Shown here: piece after piece, positions 1 through 8,485 of the stretch
Layout: the number at the start of each line of letters is the position of its first letter
Position numbering within the stretch: position 1 is the first letter of the stretch
Origin: Acidobacteriaceae bacterium
GTDB taxonomy: Bacteria; Acidobacteriota; Terriglobia; Terriglobales; Acidobacteriaceae
Assembly (NCBI GenBank): GCA_027449545.1
Contig: DAIDLI010000140.1
Span: 1-64,000, forward strand
Length of the DNA stretch: 64,000 nt
Direction: 5' to 3'
Notes under the pieces: generated by a model
Database searches by the model: none
What the model saw: only the letters and a program-made list of their open reading frames with translations
Told to the model about the DNA's origin: nothing
Program-made: the position numbers and the translations under genes

Positions 1-125
1 AGTGGGCTTCTTACACTCGCTGTACAACTGAACGATTGCACAGACTCGACGACCTCAGAACTGATCGCCATCGCATTAGTTGGAATCATCTCGAACAGAG
101 TAAGAATACATGGATCAATACACAC
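1..125. other. Left edge: sequence foreign to the receptor gene
   Basis: Read leftward, homology to TonB receptors stops at about position 125, after the residues FSPAGY. None of the three frames beyond that point continues a receptor-like sequence. One leftward frame stays open to the window edge from about 125, with an internal ATG at 89, but I do not recognise its product. This looks like a rearrangement or insertion junction rather than a simple frameshift. Confidence that it is a junction is moderate; its nature is unknown. Confidence 0.4.
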
Positions 126-1699
126 CGATAGCCGGCAGGCGAAAACTGGGCAAGCCCCGCAGTATTCGGTTCCAAAGGAACACCAGGGATCGTCAGATCG
201 GCCGGGGGATATTTGACTCCGAAGACGGGAATGGATTGGTTGATGTGATACCAGTTAAATCCCAGACGGAATTCATTGACGAGATTAGGCGTGAAGGTGT
301 GGGTCTCACCGAGCGCTCCGCCCAGGATGTCTTCATAGTAATATCCGCCGTGCTGGCCGTAGGCAAGCCCGGGGAGTCTTGTCGGGGTCAAAGCGGTAGA
401 ACCGGCATCGGAGAAGCGGAAGAACCCTTGATCCTTTTGCGACGGATCATAATCACCGCGAAAATCTCCCTGTTGGAGAAGATAGGGCTGGTCAGGATCG
501 ATGTAATAGTTGTTCCCAGTCGCACCAGGCACGTTCGGCGCGGGATAAAGATTGACGAACGCCTGCGAGATGGGATCGATCATATTGGAAGGGATCTTAT
601 TGCTTCCATACTCGCTCATGAAGGATTGCCGCGTCACCACCTGCTGGCCGTTGACCGTCTGCACCGTCTGGGTTGTCGGGTCGTAAAGGGTAGGCCCGCC
701 GGTAAAATCGCCGGTCTTTTCCAGCGCGGTGGGTACAGTCGAGAAGATCGGGATGGGGTTGTGAATTGAAGTACCCTGATAGTCGCCGAACCAAAACAGC
801 TTGTTCCTCAGAATCGGGCCACCGATGGTTCCGCCCCACTGATTTTGTTTGAAGGGAGCTTTGGCGCCGGTGGTCTGGAAAAAGTTGCGCGCATCGAGCG
901 CAGAGTTGCGAATGAATTCAAAGACAGTGCCATGGTAGTGATTGGTGCCGGACTTGGTGACGGCATTGATGACGGCGCCGCCGCTACGGCCAAACTCCGC
1001 CGAATAGTTATTGGTCTGAATCTTGAATTCCTGGAGGGCATCGACCTGGGTGTTGAAGACGAGCCCACCGTTATCATTGGAGTTATTATCGATACCATCC
1101 AAAATAAAGTTATTCAGCGTGCCGCGCGAGCCGTCCGCGGCGAAGGTCACCTGGCCGGGCTGACCGCTGCTGCCGCCTGTATTCCCGTTCGTCTGCGTAT
1201 TTGCGCCGAAGCCTGTTTCAACCACGCCGGCGCTGAGGGCGGCAAGTTGGAGATAGCTGCGGCCGTTCAGAGGCATGGCGGCGATCGTTTTAGCCTCGAC
1301 TACCTGGCCAAGGCTTGAAGTCTGCGTATCAATCGTTGGGGTCGCGTTCGTGACCTCCACCGTCTGGGTGACTGCGCCCACCGCCATCTTGAAGTTGAGA
1401 TTGAGCCGGTCCTGGACCTGGAGCACGATGCCCGCCTGCGTCTGCGTCATGAAACCGGGTGCGGTCACCGTGACGGAATAGGTATCGGGATTTAGCGGCA
1501 CCGAAGTGAAGTAGCCGCTGCTGTTGGTGGTAAAGTCCCGGGCAACATTTGTCGTCACGCTGGTGATCCTGACTTTGGCGCCGGGAATCACTGCTCCCGC
1601 CGAGTCGGTCACATTGCCGGTGATCACAGCCGTATTGGTTTGACCCCACATGAGGGTCGCGGTCAGCACAACAAATAGACTTAGAAGAATCTTGCGCAT
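86..1699 (-). CDS. TonB-dependent receptor (Oar-like), 3'-truncated
   Basis: This is an outer-membrane TonB-dependent receptor of the acidobacterial Oar-like kind, expected to import oligosaccharides or other large ligands. The chosen ATG at 1699 follows a GGAGG ribosome site and gives a Sec signal of about 20 residues ending MWGQ. A carboxypeptidase-regulatory (Ig-like) domain spans about residues 23-105 and the plug domain about 120-255, with the typical stretches MPLNGRSYLQL, LDGIDNN and EFGRSGGAVINAVTKSG. The reading frame ends at about 537 residues, whereas family members usually have 1000-1200, so most of the barrel is missing. The last dozen residues do not look like receptor sequence. 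The gene lies downstream of the DeoR regulator gene and has its own operator-like promoter repeat, so it probably served the neighbouring sugar locus before truncation. Confidence 0.85.
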   Translation of the reverse strand: MRKILLSLFVVLTATLMWGQTNTAVITGNVTDSAGAVIPGAKVRITSVTTNVARDFTTNSSGYFTSVPLNPDTYSVTVTAPGFMTQTQAGIVLQVQDRLNLNFKMAVGAVTQTVEVTNATPTIDTQTSSLGQVVEAKTIAAMPLNGRSYLQLAALSAGVVETGFGANTQTNGNTGGSSGQPGQVTFAADGSRGTLNNFILDGIDNNSNDNGGLVFNTQVDALQEFKIQTNNYSAEFGRSGGAVINAVTKSGTNHYHGTVFEFIRNSALDARNFFQTTGAKAPFKQNQWGGTIGGPILRNKLFWFGDYQGTSIHNPIPIFSTVPTALEKTGDFTGGPTLYDPTTQTVQTVNGQQVVTRQSFMSEYGSNKIPSNMIDPISQAFVNLYPAPNVPGATGNNYYIDPDQPYLLQQGDFRGDYDPSQKDQGFFRFSDAGSTALTPTRLPGLAYGQHGGYYYEDILGGALGETHTFTPNLVNEFRLGFNWYHINQSIPVFGVKYPPADLTIPGVPLEPNTAGLAQFSPAGYRCVLIHVFLLCSR

Positions 1700-1750
1700 T
1701 TCGCCTCCAACATGAATGCCGTTCAGCCCGTCCAAAAGAGAAAGGCTAAT

Positions 1751-1780
1751 ATTTCGTTTGATTTCGCACGCGATACTTTG
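1751..1780. promoter_or_regulatory. Candidate DeoR-type operator A
   Basis: Two direct decamers, ATTTCGTTTG and ATTTCGCACG, lie side by side at 1751-1770, followed by CGATACTTT at 1771-1779. The same 9-mer occurs in the operator-like repeat upstream of the DUF1080 gene at 6017-6025. The site is about 50 bases upstream of the receptor start. Repeated TTTCGTTT-like units are typical operators of DeoR-family sugar repressors, and such a repressor gene is next door. Regulation is inferred. Confidence 0.5.
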
Positions 1781-2262
1781 GGGACGTTTTCTTACAGTGG
1801 CCGAAGTTTAAGCTGAACCACATAAAAATTGCAACGGAAAAATTCCCCGCCTTCGATTTTTTCTGTAGAGGAGAAAGCTCGCCGGTTTCTCGGAAGCCCT
1901 GGGCATCGCTCTTGCATTCCCCAGACCGCCAAGCCACAATTGCTTTCAGCAAGGCAGTTCATGCATAACTCCCTTCTCAGCAATGCTTTCCGTTTCAGCG
2001 AGGAGCATCGCCTGACGCGGGACAGCACCCCTTTACTGGGGTGACGCCTAGCCCCGCGTACTTCAGACATTCCCAGAGACCAATCACCTTCTGCCGAGAA
2101 AAAGCGTATGCGACCGCATTCTCTCGCAAATGAAAGAAAAAGATCTTGTCCTGTCGCCTCCCCCGGCGATGAAATTGCTCCCGCCGGGCCGGAGCTACCA
2201 GAGCACATCATCTCGAACTCGACGGCCTCGAGTGGGCGTAGACCCCGCATAGGCGAATCGCC
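1781..2262. other. Intergenic stretch with no supported gene
   Basis: About 480 bases between the receptor promoter and the end of the DeoR gene. Open frames here are short, lack convincing ribosome sites and resemble nothing I recognise. I see no tRNA, riboswitch or strong terminator hairpin. Confidence 0.5.
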
Positions 2263-3054
2263 CTAGACGCGAATTACCTCGATCCCCGCCGAGATAAGCG
2301 CCTCTCGATCCTTCTCGGATAAATTCATATCGGTGATCACGGTGTGGATCACTCCGGGCGGCCCGATAAGCGCCAGGCTCCGCCGGTTGAACTTTGTGGA
2401 GTCGCATACCGCGACCACTCGTGTCGCTGCGTTGACCATCGCCCGATTCACGCGGGACTCAGGAAAGTTCGGTGTCGTCAACCCGGCCTTGACATCGAAT
2501 CCGTCCACTCCGAGGAAGAGAATGTCGGCATGCATCTCGCTCAAGACGTCTTCAGCCAACGGTCCAACCAGAGAAGAGGAGTTCTTCCGCAGCGTTCCCC
2601 CTGTCAAGATCACCTCGAAACCGGTTCCCGCCAGTTCCACGGCGATATTCACTGCATTCGTAATCACAGTCAGATGTGAAAATCGGCGCAGTTCCCGGGC
2701 AATCGCTGTCGTCGTTGTGCCTGAATCCAATAGGATGCAGCATCCTTCTTTGACCATGTTGGCAGCGGCGATTGCGATTCTTTCCTTTTCCTGCAGCTGC
2801 TTTGTCTGCTTCTCCTGAAGAGAAAGATCGAGCAGAGCTCCGCCGTTCAAGGCAAGAGCTCCTCCGTGCGTCCGCTGCACCAGGCCTTTGGATTCGAGAT
2901 AGTCCAGATCCTTGCGGACCGTGATCCGCGAAATACCGAAGCTCTCGGAAAGACTGGCAACGAGGACACGGCCGTCCCGCTGAAGTTTTGCAAGCACGTG
3001 TTGACGGCGCTCGTCGATGAGCATGTTGCTTCGATCATGAGACGACTTTGGCAT
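2263..3054 (-). CDS. DeoR/GlpR-family sugar-responsive repressor
   Basis: This is a cytoplasmic transcription regulator. A DeoR-type helix-turn-helix occupies roughly residues 13-65, with LIDERRQHVLAKL followed by SESFGISRITVRKDLDYLES and the RTHGGA hinge. The C-terminal DeoRC sensor domain follows, with LLDSGTTTTAIA, ILTGGTLR and FLGVDGFD, the pieces that bind a phosphorylated sugar in this family. Total length of about 263 residues is normal. I chose ATG 3054; a GTG six bases upstream and an ATG at 3024 are alternatives. It is the last gene of the leftward DUF1080-PQQ dehydrogenase operon, 83 bases after the dehydrogenase, so it is likely the local regulator that recognises the TTTCG repeats in this locus. 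Confidence 0.93.
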   Translation of the reverse strand: MPKSSHDRSNMLIDERRQHVLAKLQRDGRVLVASLSESFGISRITVRKDLDYLESKGLVQRTHGGALALNGGALLDLSLQEKQTKQLQEKERIAIAAANMVKEGCCILLDSGTTTTAIARELRRFSHLTVITNAVNIAVELAGTGFEVILTGGTLRKNSSSLVGPLAEDVLSEMHADILFLGVDGFDVKAGLTTPNFPESRVNRAMVNAATRVVAVCDSTKFNRRSLALIGPPGVIHTVITDMNLSEKDREALISAGIEVIRV

Positions 3055-3137
3055 GCGCACACTACCCTATGGCCTCCTGACGAATGCCCGGAAGCACAGA
3101 AGCGAATGTCCCGGCCAGTAACCGGCACATACACTGT

Positions 3138-4847
3138 TTAATCAGGCAGCGCGAATGCGTACATCGTATCGGCGCCTGTTCCTATCACGTATTGTTTTCC
3201 GTGCACGGAGTAGCTCATGGGTCCACTGGCGTTTGGCCCGCCGAGATATACATGCCACAAGGGCTTGCCGGTCGTGGCATCCAAGGCGACGAAATTTCCG
3301 TCCATTCCGCCGCCGAACACCAGCCCGCCCGCCGTGGACAAGACTCCCGACTCGGTGTAGTCCACCATCTTGAACTCCCACCTCTTCTCCCCCGTCTGCG
3401 GATCGATGGCGAGGATCGCGCCATAACCTTCCGCCGCGGTTCTATAAGGGGCAGGTATGCGCTTGGCCGCAGCAGGGCGCACAGGTGGAGGAGGCCAATC
3501 CGCAGGGGGGGACGTTTCCCCAAAGCCAGGCCACCAGCCATCGCCGGTGTACATATGCATTCTCTGCCATGGAAGGATGGGCCGCTTCTCCGAAAATCCC
3601 TGGGAGTCTTGCCAAGTCGACACGTAGAAGAGCTGCGTCTGAGGATCGAAAGACGGCGGGTAATAGTTAGTGCCGCCTTGCGCCCCGGGCTTCACCAGAA
3701 TTCCGCCCATCGGCTTGGGCCAGTATTTTGCTACTCGGATAGGGCGCCCATTCTTATCCAAGCCCTTTGCCCAGGTCAGCTTGATAAACGGCTTGCCCAG
3801 CAGGAAACGGCCCGTTTGCCGGTCGAGCACATAGAAGAAGCCATTGCGATTTGCCCAGAGCATCAGCTTACGCGGTTTGCCGTGCCAGTTCAGATCCGCC
3901 AACACGGGCACCTGCGTTGCGTCGTAATCGTATTCATCGCCCGGCGTAAATTGAAAATGCCATTTGATCTTCCCGGTATCAGCATCGAGTGCAAGGACGC
4001 TATCCGAGTAGAGGTTGTCAAACTTACCCCCTGGGGACCGCTGATCGCCGTTCGCGACAGGATTCGGGTTGCCGGTGCCCCAGAACACCAGGTTTGTTTC
4101 AGGATCGTAGGAGCCGCTGTTCCAGACGGGGCTGCCGCCATGCTTCCATGTATCTCCTGCCCACGTTTTAGCGGCGGGATCGTCCGCGGAATTGGGGGCT
4201 GTATAGGTCTTCCAGAGTTGCTTTCCAGTATGAACATCGAATGCCGCCAGAAAGCAGTTGGCCCCCATATCATCGGTCGCCGGTCCGACAATCACCTCGT
4301 CTTTCACTACCAAGGGCGGCACATTAAACTGGTATCCCTTGCGCCAGTCCGCGGCCTTCACTTCCCATTTGACCCTTCCTGTTCTGGCATCGATCGCAAG
4401 CAGATGGCAATCCCATCCGGTCGTCCAGAACAGCGTGTTTCCCTCGATGGCCACACCCTTGTTGACCATGTACATGCGCTGCCCGTGAAAATCGTCTTCA
4501 TTGAACGGCCGTGAGAGCTTCCAGTACTGCCGTCCGGTAGCGGCATCGAGCGCCACAACTTCTGTGAGGCTGGTTGCGTACAGAACGCCGTTCACCACAA
4601 TCGGCGTGTTCTCCATCTTCTCGTCGGCGGGTGTCGTGGTTGGCCGCCAGACCCATTTGAGCTGAAGGTCCTTCACGTTCTTCTGATTGATTTGCTTCAA
4701 CAGACTGTAGCGATTGCTTGCGTATGTCCCCCCGTAGGTCAGCCAATTCTGCGGTTCCTGGTTGGCATGGAGCAGACGGGTAAACGTCACTTGCGCCTGT
4801 AACGAGCCTGTCAGCAAAGCAAACATCATCCATACCCGCAGCGTCAT
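3138..4847 (-). CDS. Periplasmic PQQ-dependent dehydrogenase (methanol/ethanol family)
   Basis: This secreted quinoprotein of 569 residues has a Sec signal at about 1-19 and an eight-bladed propeller made of repeated W-motifs such as VVALDAATGRQYWKL and LLAIDARTGRVKWEV. It should oxidise an alcohol or sugar in the periplasm and pass electrons to a cytochrome or quinone. The predicted catalytic aspartate is D307 in DEYDYD. The residue two positions later is also aspartate (D309), the position occupied by the extra metal ligand in lanthanide-type XoxF/ExaF enzymes. N260 in GTGNPNP fits the metal-binding asparagine. The vicinal Cys pair of many family members is absent. A good ribosome site (GGGAGAAGG) precedes ATG 4847. 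It lies 39 bases after the DUF1080 gene in the same operon. The substrate is unknown; a sugar or sugar alcohol is likely from context. Confidence 0.9.
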   Translation of the reverse strand: MTLRVWMMFALLTGSLQAQVTFTRLLHANQEPQNWLTYGGTYASNRYSLLKQINQKNVKDLQLKWVWRPTTTPADEKMENTPIVVNGVLYATSLTEVVALDAATGRQYWKLSRPFNEDDFHGQRMYMVNKGVAIEGNTLFWTTGWDCHLLAIDARTGRVKWEVKAADWRKGYQFNVPPLVVKDEVIVGPATDDMGANCFLAAFDVHTGKQLWKTYTAPNSADDPAAKTWAGDTWKHGGSPVWNSGSYDPETNLVFWGTGNPNPVANGDQRSPGGKFDNLYSDSVLALDADTGKIKWHFQFTPGDEYDYDATQVPVLADLNWHGKPRKLMLWANRNGFFYVLDRQTGRFLLGKPFIKLTWAKGLDKNGRPIRVAKYWPKPMGGILVKPGAQGGTNYYPPSFDPQTQLFYVSTWQDSQGFSEKRPILPWQRMHMYTGDGWWPGFGETSPPADWPPPPVRPAAAKRIPAPYRTAAEGYGAILAIDPQTGEKRWEFKMVDYTESGVLSTAGGLVFGGGMDGNFVALDATTGKPLWHVYLGGPNASGPMSYSVHGKQYVIGTGADTMYAFALPD

Positions 4848-4886
4848 GTCCTTCTCCCAACGATGAGCAGTTCCCTATCTACTCGG

Positions 4887-5903
4887 TTACTTGCTGCGTT
4901 TTGTGAGGGGTACCAGTACGAGATTCCTGAACTCGGCCGCTGTCTCATCGCCCTGCAACTCGATCGGCCCCGGCCTGCCTTCGAACGGATCGATGGCGAT
5001 TCCGTTCAGCCCCTCGATGACCGCCTTCTTATACAGGGTTTTCCCATTCAGGACTGTAGTAACTTCGCGGCCGACCAGGCGGATGTCGTAAGTGTTCCAT
5101 TCGCCGGCAGGCTTGCTCGCGTTCACTCTCGGCAAGATTCGCGTGTACAGGGCACCCGTGCCATGCATGCCCGGAGGCGTTCCATAATCGGAGGCGATCT
5201 GAAGTTCATAGCGGCCGCGTAACCCAATGCCGTTGTTGCTCCGCTTGCCTACAGGCAATCTATATTCAACGTGCAGTTCAAAGTTCCAGAACTTCCTTAC
5301 GGTGATGAGATCGTCCGAGTTATCCGCGCACCTCAGGATTCCATCCTGGACCGACCAACCTGCCATCTTCGGCGAATTGACCCCCGTCCACCCCTTGAGG
5401 TCCTTACCGTCAAAGAGCCGAATCGGCTTACCCGGGACCCAGGTTCCATCATCGTGCTCATCGATCTTTGGAGAGCGATAGCCGGTGAACGTCAAATGAG
5501 TTGCGGGAGTGGTTGCGGGGCTGGTCACCGTACCCTGTAGAAGTCCGTTCACATACCTCACCTCATATTCGGCACGGTCGTTGGGGTTTGGAGTGTGCCC
5601 GTGGTGTGCCTTCTCTGTCCAGGTGAAGTTCAATACGCCGTTTTTGATGCTGGCGACTTTGATGTTGTCCAGGCTGCCGTCAGGCGATCCGACGAACTGA
5701 ATCCGCATCTGTGGGGTTCCCGCGCCCGTGACACTCAACCACCATGCAGCGGTCGTGGTGAACTGCACGAAAGAAGCAGGCTGCGCGTGGACCTGAATAT
5801 CCCACTTGCCATTGAAATCCTTATCTGCAGCCCGCGCGCTTGGCACGAAAGCCACACCCGCAAGCAGTCCAATCAGCGCGAAGAGCGATTTACGAGGGTA
5901 CAT
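4887..5903 (-). CDS. Secreted DUF1080 (3-keto-glycoside-acting) protein
   Basis: This 338-residue exported protein has a Sec signal ending near VPSARAAD (about residue 26). Residues 30-145 form a beta-rich domain, and residues about 155-335 are a DUF1080 domain, also named 3-keto-disaccharide hydrolase, recognised from IRLFDGKDLKGWTG, YELQIASDYGTPPGMHGTGALY, AGEWNTYDIRLVGREVTTVLNG and PGPIELQGDETAAEFRNL. Members of this family act on glycosides oxidised at C3. It is the first gene of the operon with the PQQ dehydrogenase and the DeoR regulator. The repeat at 6011-6034 lies about 110 bases upstream. Role in the periplasm: probable cleavage or rearrangement of a keto-sugar made by a neighbouring dehydrogenase (inferred). 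Confidence 0.88.
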   Translation of the reverse strand: MYPRKSLFALIGLLAGVAFVPSARAADKDFNGKWDIQVHAQPASFVQFTTTAAWWLSVTGAGTPQMRIQFVGSPDGSLDNIKVASIKNGVLNFTWTEKAHHGHTPNPNDRAEYEVRYVNGLLQGTVTSPATTPATHLTFTGYRSPKIDEHDDGTWVPGKPIRLFDGKDLKGWTGVNSPKMAGWSVQDGILRCADNSDDLITVRKFWNFELHVEYRLPVGKRSNNGIGLRGRYELQIASDYGTPPGMHGTGALYTRILPRVNASKPAGEWNTYDIRLVGREVTTVLNGKTLYKKAVIEGLNGIAIDPFEGRPGPIELQGDETAAEFRNLVLVPLTKRSK

Positions 5904-6010
5904 TCTTTCCGTCTCCTATCCTGGCCTGGAACAAGCCCAAACGACCGAAGCGGGATACTTCACTACGCCTCTGGCCGTTCCATTCCTTCTTCTCGTCGAA
6001 ACATACCGTA

Positions 6011-6034
6011 ACTTTTCGATACTTTACGAAACAA
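6011..6034. promoter_or_regulatory. Candidate DeoR-type operator B
   Basis: Adjacent decamers TTTTCGATAC (6013-6022) and TTTACGAAAC (6023-6032) sit about 110 bases upstream of the DUF1080 start. On the opposite strand the CG dinucleotides continue at ten-base steps. The site shares CGATACTTT with the receptor operator and ACTTTACGA with the site near 11,787. Control by the adjacent DeoR protein is inferred. Confidence 0.5.
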
Positions 6035-6135
6035 TCTGTAGCTTCCGGCGACAAGGCGTGTCAAGGGGAATTTCATCGCACCACTTGAAATCGGAGTGCC
6101 CCGAATCCCGATCCCTTCTGCCCTCGAAATGCCAG

Positions 6136-7068
6136 CTATACATCCAGGGTCTGGAGATAGGTGACGCTCTCCTTCGTCAGGTCCCAGTTCAGCTCAACGA
6201 AATAGTTCTTGACCCCACCTACCTTCGCAGCTGGGAAGATTCCGCGCCAATTGAGGCTATCTTTGCCAACCGCCACCTTCCAGGCCCGGCCGCGGTCGTT
6301 CAGGTCCACCCCTTGAAGATGCAGCGAGATAAAACGCCCAGGGTATTTATTGAAGTAGACAACCGGGTCTCCAATGACCGTCATGGCAGACATCTGAAAC
6401 TGCATCTTCACTAGATTGGGATCCAGCAGTTCCAGCAACGCCACGTAAGTCAGCCGCCCGTCCCCTTCAATCTTCGCCATCTCGAACTCTTCATCATGCA
6501 GAAATTGCTGGAGACCGGCGCTGGAGGCTACGGTCGCCATCTGGTTGTACTCCTCAGCGGCTCTTTTGACGGCATCCATCGTGACCACGCCATCTTGAAT
6601 AGGTCCCCTCAAAGTCGACACACCCATCTGTGTCATGCCGACCTCCTTCGCCCAGGAGATCATCTCCTGCTGCCGGGTCCGGAGCACATCCAGTCCAAAA
6701 TGGCCGCTCGGGCAGTTGAGTCCGTTCTCGTCCAGAATTCTTTTGACTTCCTTTGCATTTCCGAGACTCTCGAACTCTGCAAAGCTCAGCGGATCACACA
6801 ACTCCACCTCGCGAATGCCGATTGCGGCCATATCTCTGCACAACCCGGCGAAGTCGCCGTCCTTGATCCTCTGCCGGTGTGGGTACGTCTGGCTGCCGAT
6901 CGGCAACCCCAGCGGACCGCCAGAAATGCTCTGCTCCGCTGCGGAAGGGAAATGGCTCGCAGGTGCACCCTTTGCGGCTTTCCCGCACTCCTCTGTTTTG
7001 TACCCCATACGGATCACGACCTCCTTTATCTCGTTCCTAGCGACCTCGCGGTCAAGATTTCCTGCCAT
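6136..7068 (-). CDS. Xylose-isomerase-like TIM-barrel sugar isomerase/epimerase family protein
   Basis: The product is a TIM-barrel protein of the sugar phosphate isomerase/epimerase (xylose isomerase-like) family, seen in LGLPIGSQTYPHR, MAAIGIREVELCDP, CPSGHFGLDVLR, LQQFLHDEEFEM, MQFQMSAMTV and FISLHLQGVD. Homologues in glycan loci act as epimerases, hydratases or lyases on keto-sugars. About 310 residues result from ATG 7068. The reading frame stays open upstream to 7251, overlapping the transporter gene, and no clean ribosome site or signal peptide marks the start. Most relatives I know begin with an export signal, so the N-terminus may be altered by a frameshift or may be cytoplasmic. It is the last gene of the DUF4832-CBM9-nagB-transporter operon. 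Confidence 0.8.
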   Translation of the reverse strand: MAGNLDREVARNEIKEVVIRMGYKTEECGKAAKGAPASHFPSAAEQSISGGPLGLPIGSQTYPHRQRIKDGDFAGLCRDMAAIGIREVELCDPLSFAEFESLGNAKEVKRILDENGLNCPSGHFGLDVLRTRQQEMISWAKEVGMTQMGVSTLRGPIQDGVVTMDAVKRAAEEYNQMATVASSAGLQQFLHDEEFEMAKIEGDGRLTYVALLELLDPNLVKMQFQMSAMTVIGDPVVYFNKYPGRFISLHLQGVDLNDRGRAWKVAVGKDSLNWRGIFPAAKVGGVKNYFVELNWDLTKESVTYLQTLDV

Positions 7069-7171
7069 GGGCAACAGGACAACTCGTTGCGTTCTTTCCC
7101 TTCGAACACCTACAACTTCGCGCATCTTGCAATCCGGCCGCATGGAACGCGGCTGATGTTCCACGTGACAA

Positions 7172-8485
7172 CTAGCCAGAGACCGGGCGAATGTCGGCTG
7201 ATCCCCGAATGAGAAGAAACACGAAGAAGGTTGCAGCGAGAGGCAGGACACTTGCGATCAGGAATGCCGGAGCGTAGGAGAAGCGGTCCACCGTGTCTCC
7301 CACGGCGAAGGTAAAGAGTGCACCGGCGAGTCCGGCCGCAAGCCCGCTCAATCCTGTTACAGATCCGACGATCGTGTGCGGAAAAAGATCTCCGGGCAGG
7401 GTGAGGCCCATCGTAGACCATGCAGCATAGGCCCACAGGGCGACGCAGATGAGAGCAATCGCCAGGTAGGAGTTTGCCACGCGCGGCACGAGAATGCCGA
7501 CCAGCATCGGCAGGCAGCAAATCGCGCAGATCCACTTCCGCACCACGATCACGCTATAACCGCGGCGGACGAAGTACGCTGCGACCAGTCCGCCGGTGAA
7601 ATTTCCGATGTCGGCCGCCACAAATGGAATCCAGGAAAAGAGGGCGATGCGGCGCAAATCAAAGCCGCGCGCATCACTGAGATACTGCGGCAGCCAAAAG
7701 ATATAAAACCACCAGATAGGATCGGTAAGCGCACGGCCTAGAACGATACCCCAGAGATTGCGATTCTGGGCGAGAGTGCCCCAGTCGGGGCGCACTGCTG
7801 ACCTCAGTTCCACCTCGCGACCAGCCTCGATTCGCGCGCGTTCCGCAGGAGTAACTCTTGGGTGCGACTGGAGCGGGTGATAGACCTTCATCCATGCAAG
7901 CACCCAGAGCAAACCGATGCCGCCGGTAAGGACGAATGCCCAGCGCCAGCCGAAGGCGAGAGCGATCAGCGGGACAGCAAGCGCAGCCAATGCGCCGCCC
8001 ACGCTGGACCCGCTGTAGAAGATAGCGACCGCGAGGCTGCGTTCTTCGCGCGGGAACCATTCGGCCACAGCCTTGTTCGCGCCCGGCCAGTTGAATCCTT
8101 CACCTATTCCGAGGAGAAAGCGGAAAAGGACGAAGGCAGGCACGGAGGAGGCCAGCGCCATCAACATATTGACGACTGACCACCACGTGGCCGCGACGAT
8201 CAGACCGATGCGCGTCCCGACCCAGTCCAGAAACATGCCACCGAGGAGCCATGTGGCGGCGTAGGAGATCTGAAACGCGCCCAGAATGCGCCCCAGTTCC
8301 TCGTGGTTCAGGTGGAACTGCGCCACGATCATCGGCGCGAGGACGGCGAAGGATTGGCGACTGAGATAATTGATCGCTGTCGAGCAAAACAATGTCCAAA
8401 CGATCCACCAGCGCACCCGGCCTGAGCCCCTGGCGGCTCGTCCTGTGGCGGTCGCATTTCCGGTTGGCTGCTCGTCCGTAATCAT
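7172..8485 (-). CDS. MFS transporter, hexuronate/sugar-acid type (ACS family)
   Basis: This is a 12-helix inner-membrane transporter of the major facilitator superfamily, most like the anion:cation symporter (ExuT/GudP) group. Features include WWIVWTLFCSTAINYLSRQS in helix 1, LLGIGEGFNWPGANKAVAEW between helices 4 and 5, and FPREERSLAVAIFYSG. It should bring sugar acids or monosaccharides from the periplasm into the cytoplasm. ATG 8485 overlaps the nagB stop by four bases (ATGA), which fixes the start and suggests translational coupling. An upstream frame extension of 25 residues is therefore discounted. Substrate is inferred from the family; an amino sugar or keto-sugar cannot be excluded given the nagB neighbour. 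Confidence 0.9.
   Translation of the reverse strand: MITDEQPTGNATATGRAARGSGRVRWWIVWTLFCSTAINYLSRQSFAVLAPMIVAQFHLNHEELGRILGAFQISYAATWLLGGMFLDWVGTRIGLIVAATWWSVVNMLMALASSVPAFVLFRFLLGIGEGFNWPGANKAVAEWFPREERSLAVAIFYSGSSVGGALAALAVPLIALAFGWRWAFVLTGGIGLLWVLAWMKVYHPLQSHPRVTPAERARIEAGREVELRSAVRPDWGTLAQNRNLWGIVLGRALTDPIWWFYIFWLPQYLSDARGFDLRRIALFSWIPFVAADIGNFTGGLVAAYFVRRGYSVIVVRKWICAICCLPMLVGILVPRVANSYLAIALICVALWAYAAWSTMGLTLPGDLFPHTIVGSVTGLSGLAAGLAGALFTFAVGDTVDRFSYAPAFLIASVLPLAATFFVFLLIRGSADIRPVSG

Noticed and set aside
110-1481. Rightward open frames opposite the TonB receptor
   Set aside because: They are shadows of the receptor, which has recognisable domains.
3084-4514. 476-codon rightward open frame opposite the PQQ dehydrogenase
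   Set aside because: The dehydrogenase on the other strand is unmistakable; the opposing frame shows no domain.
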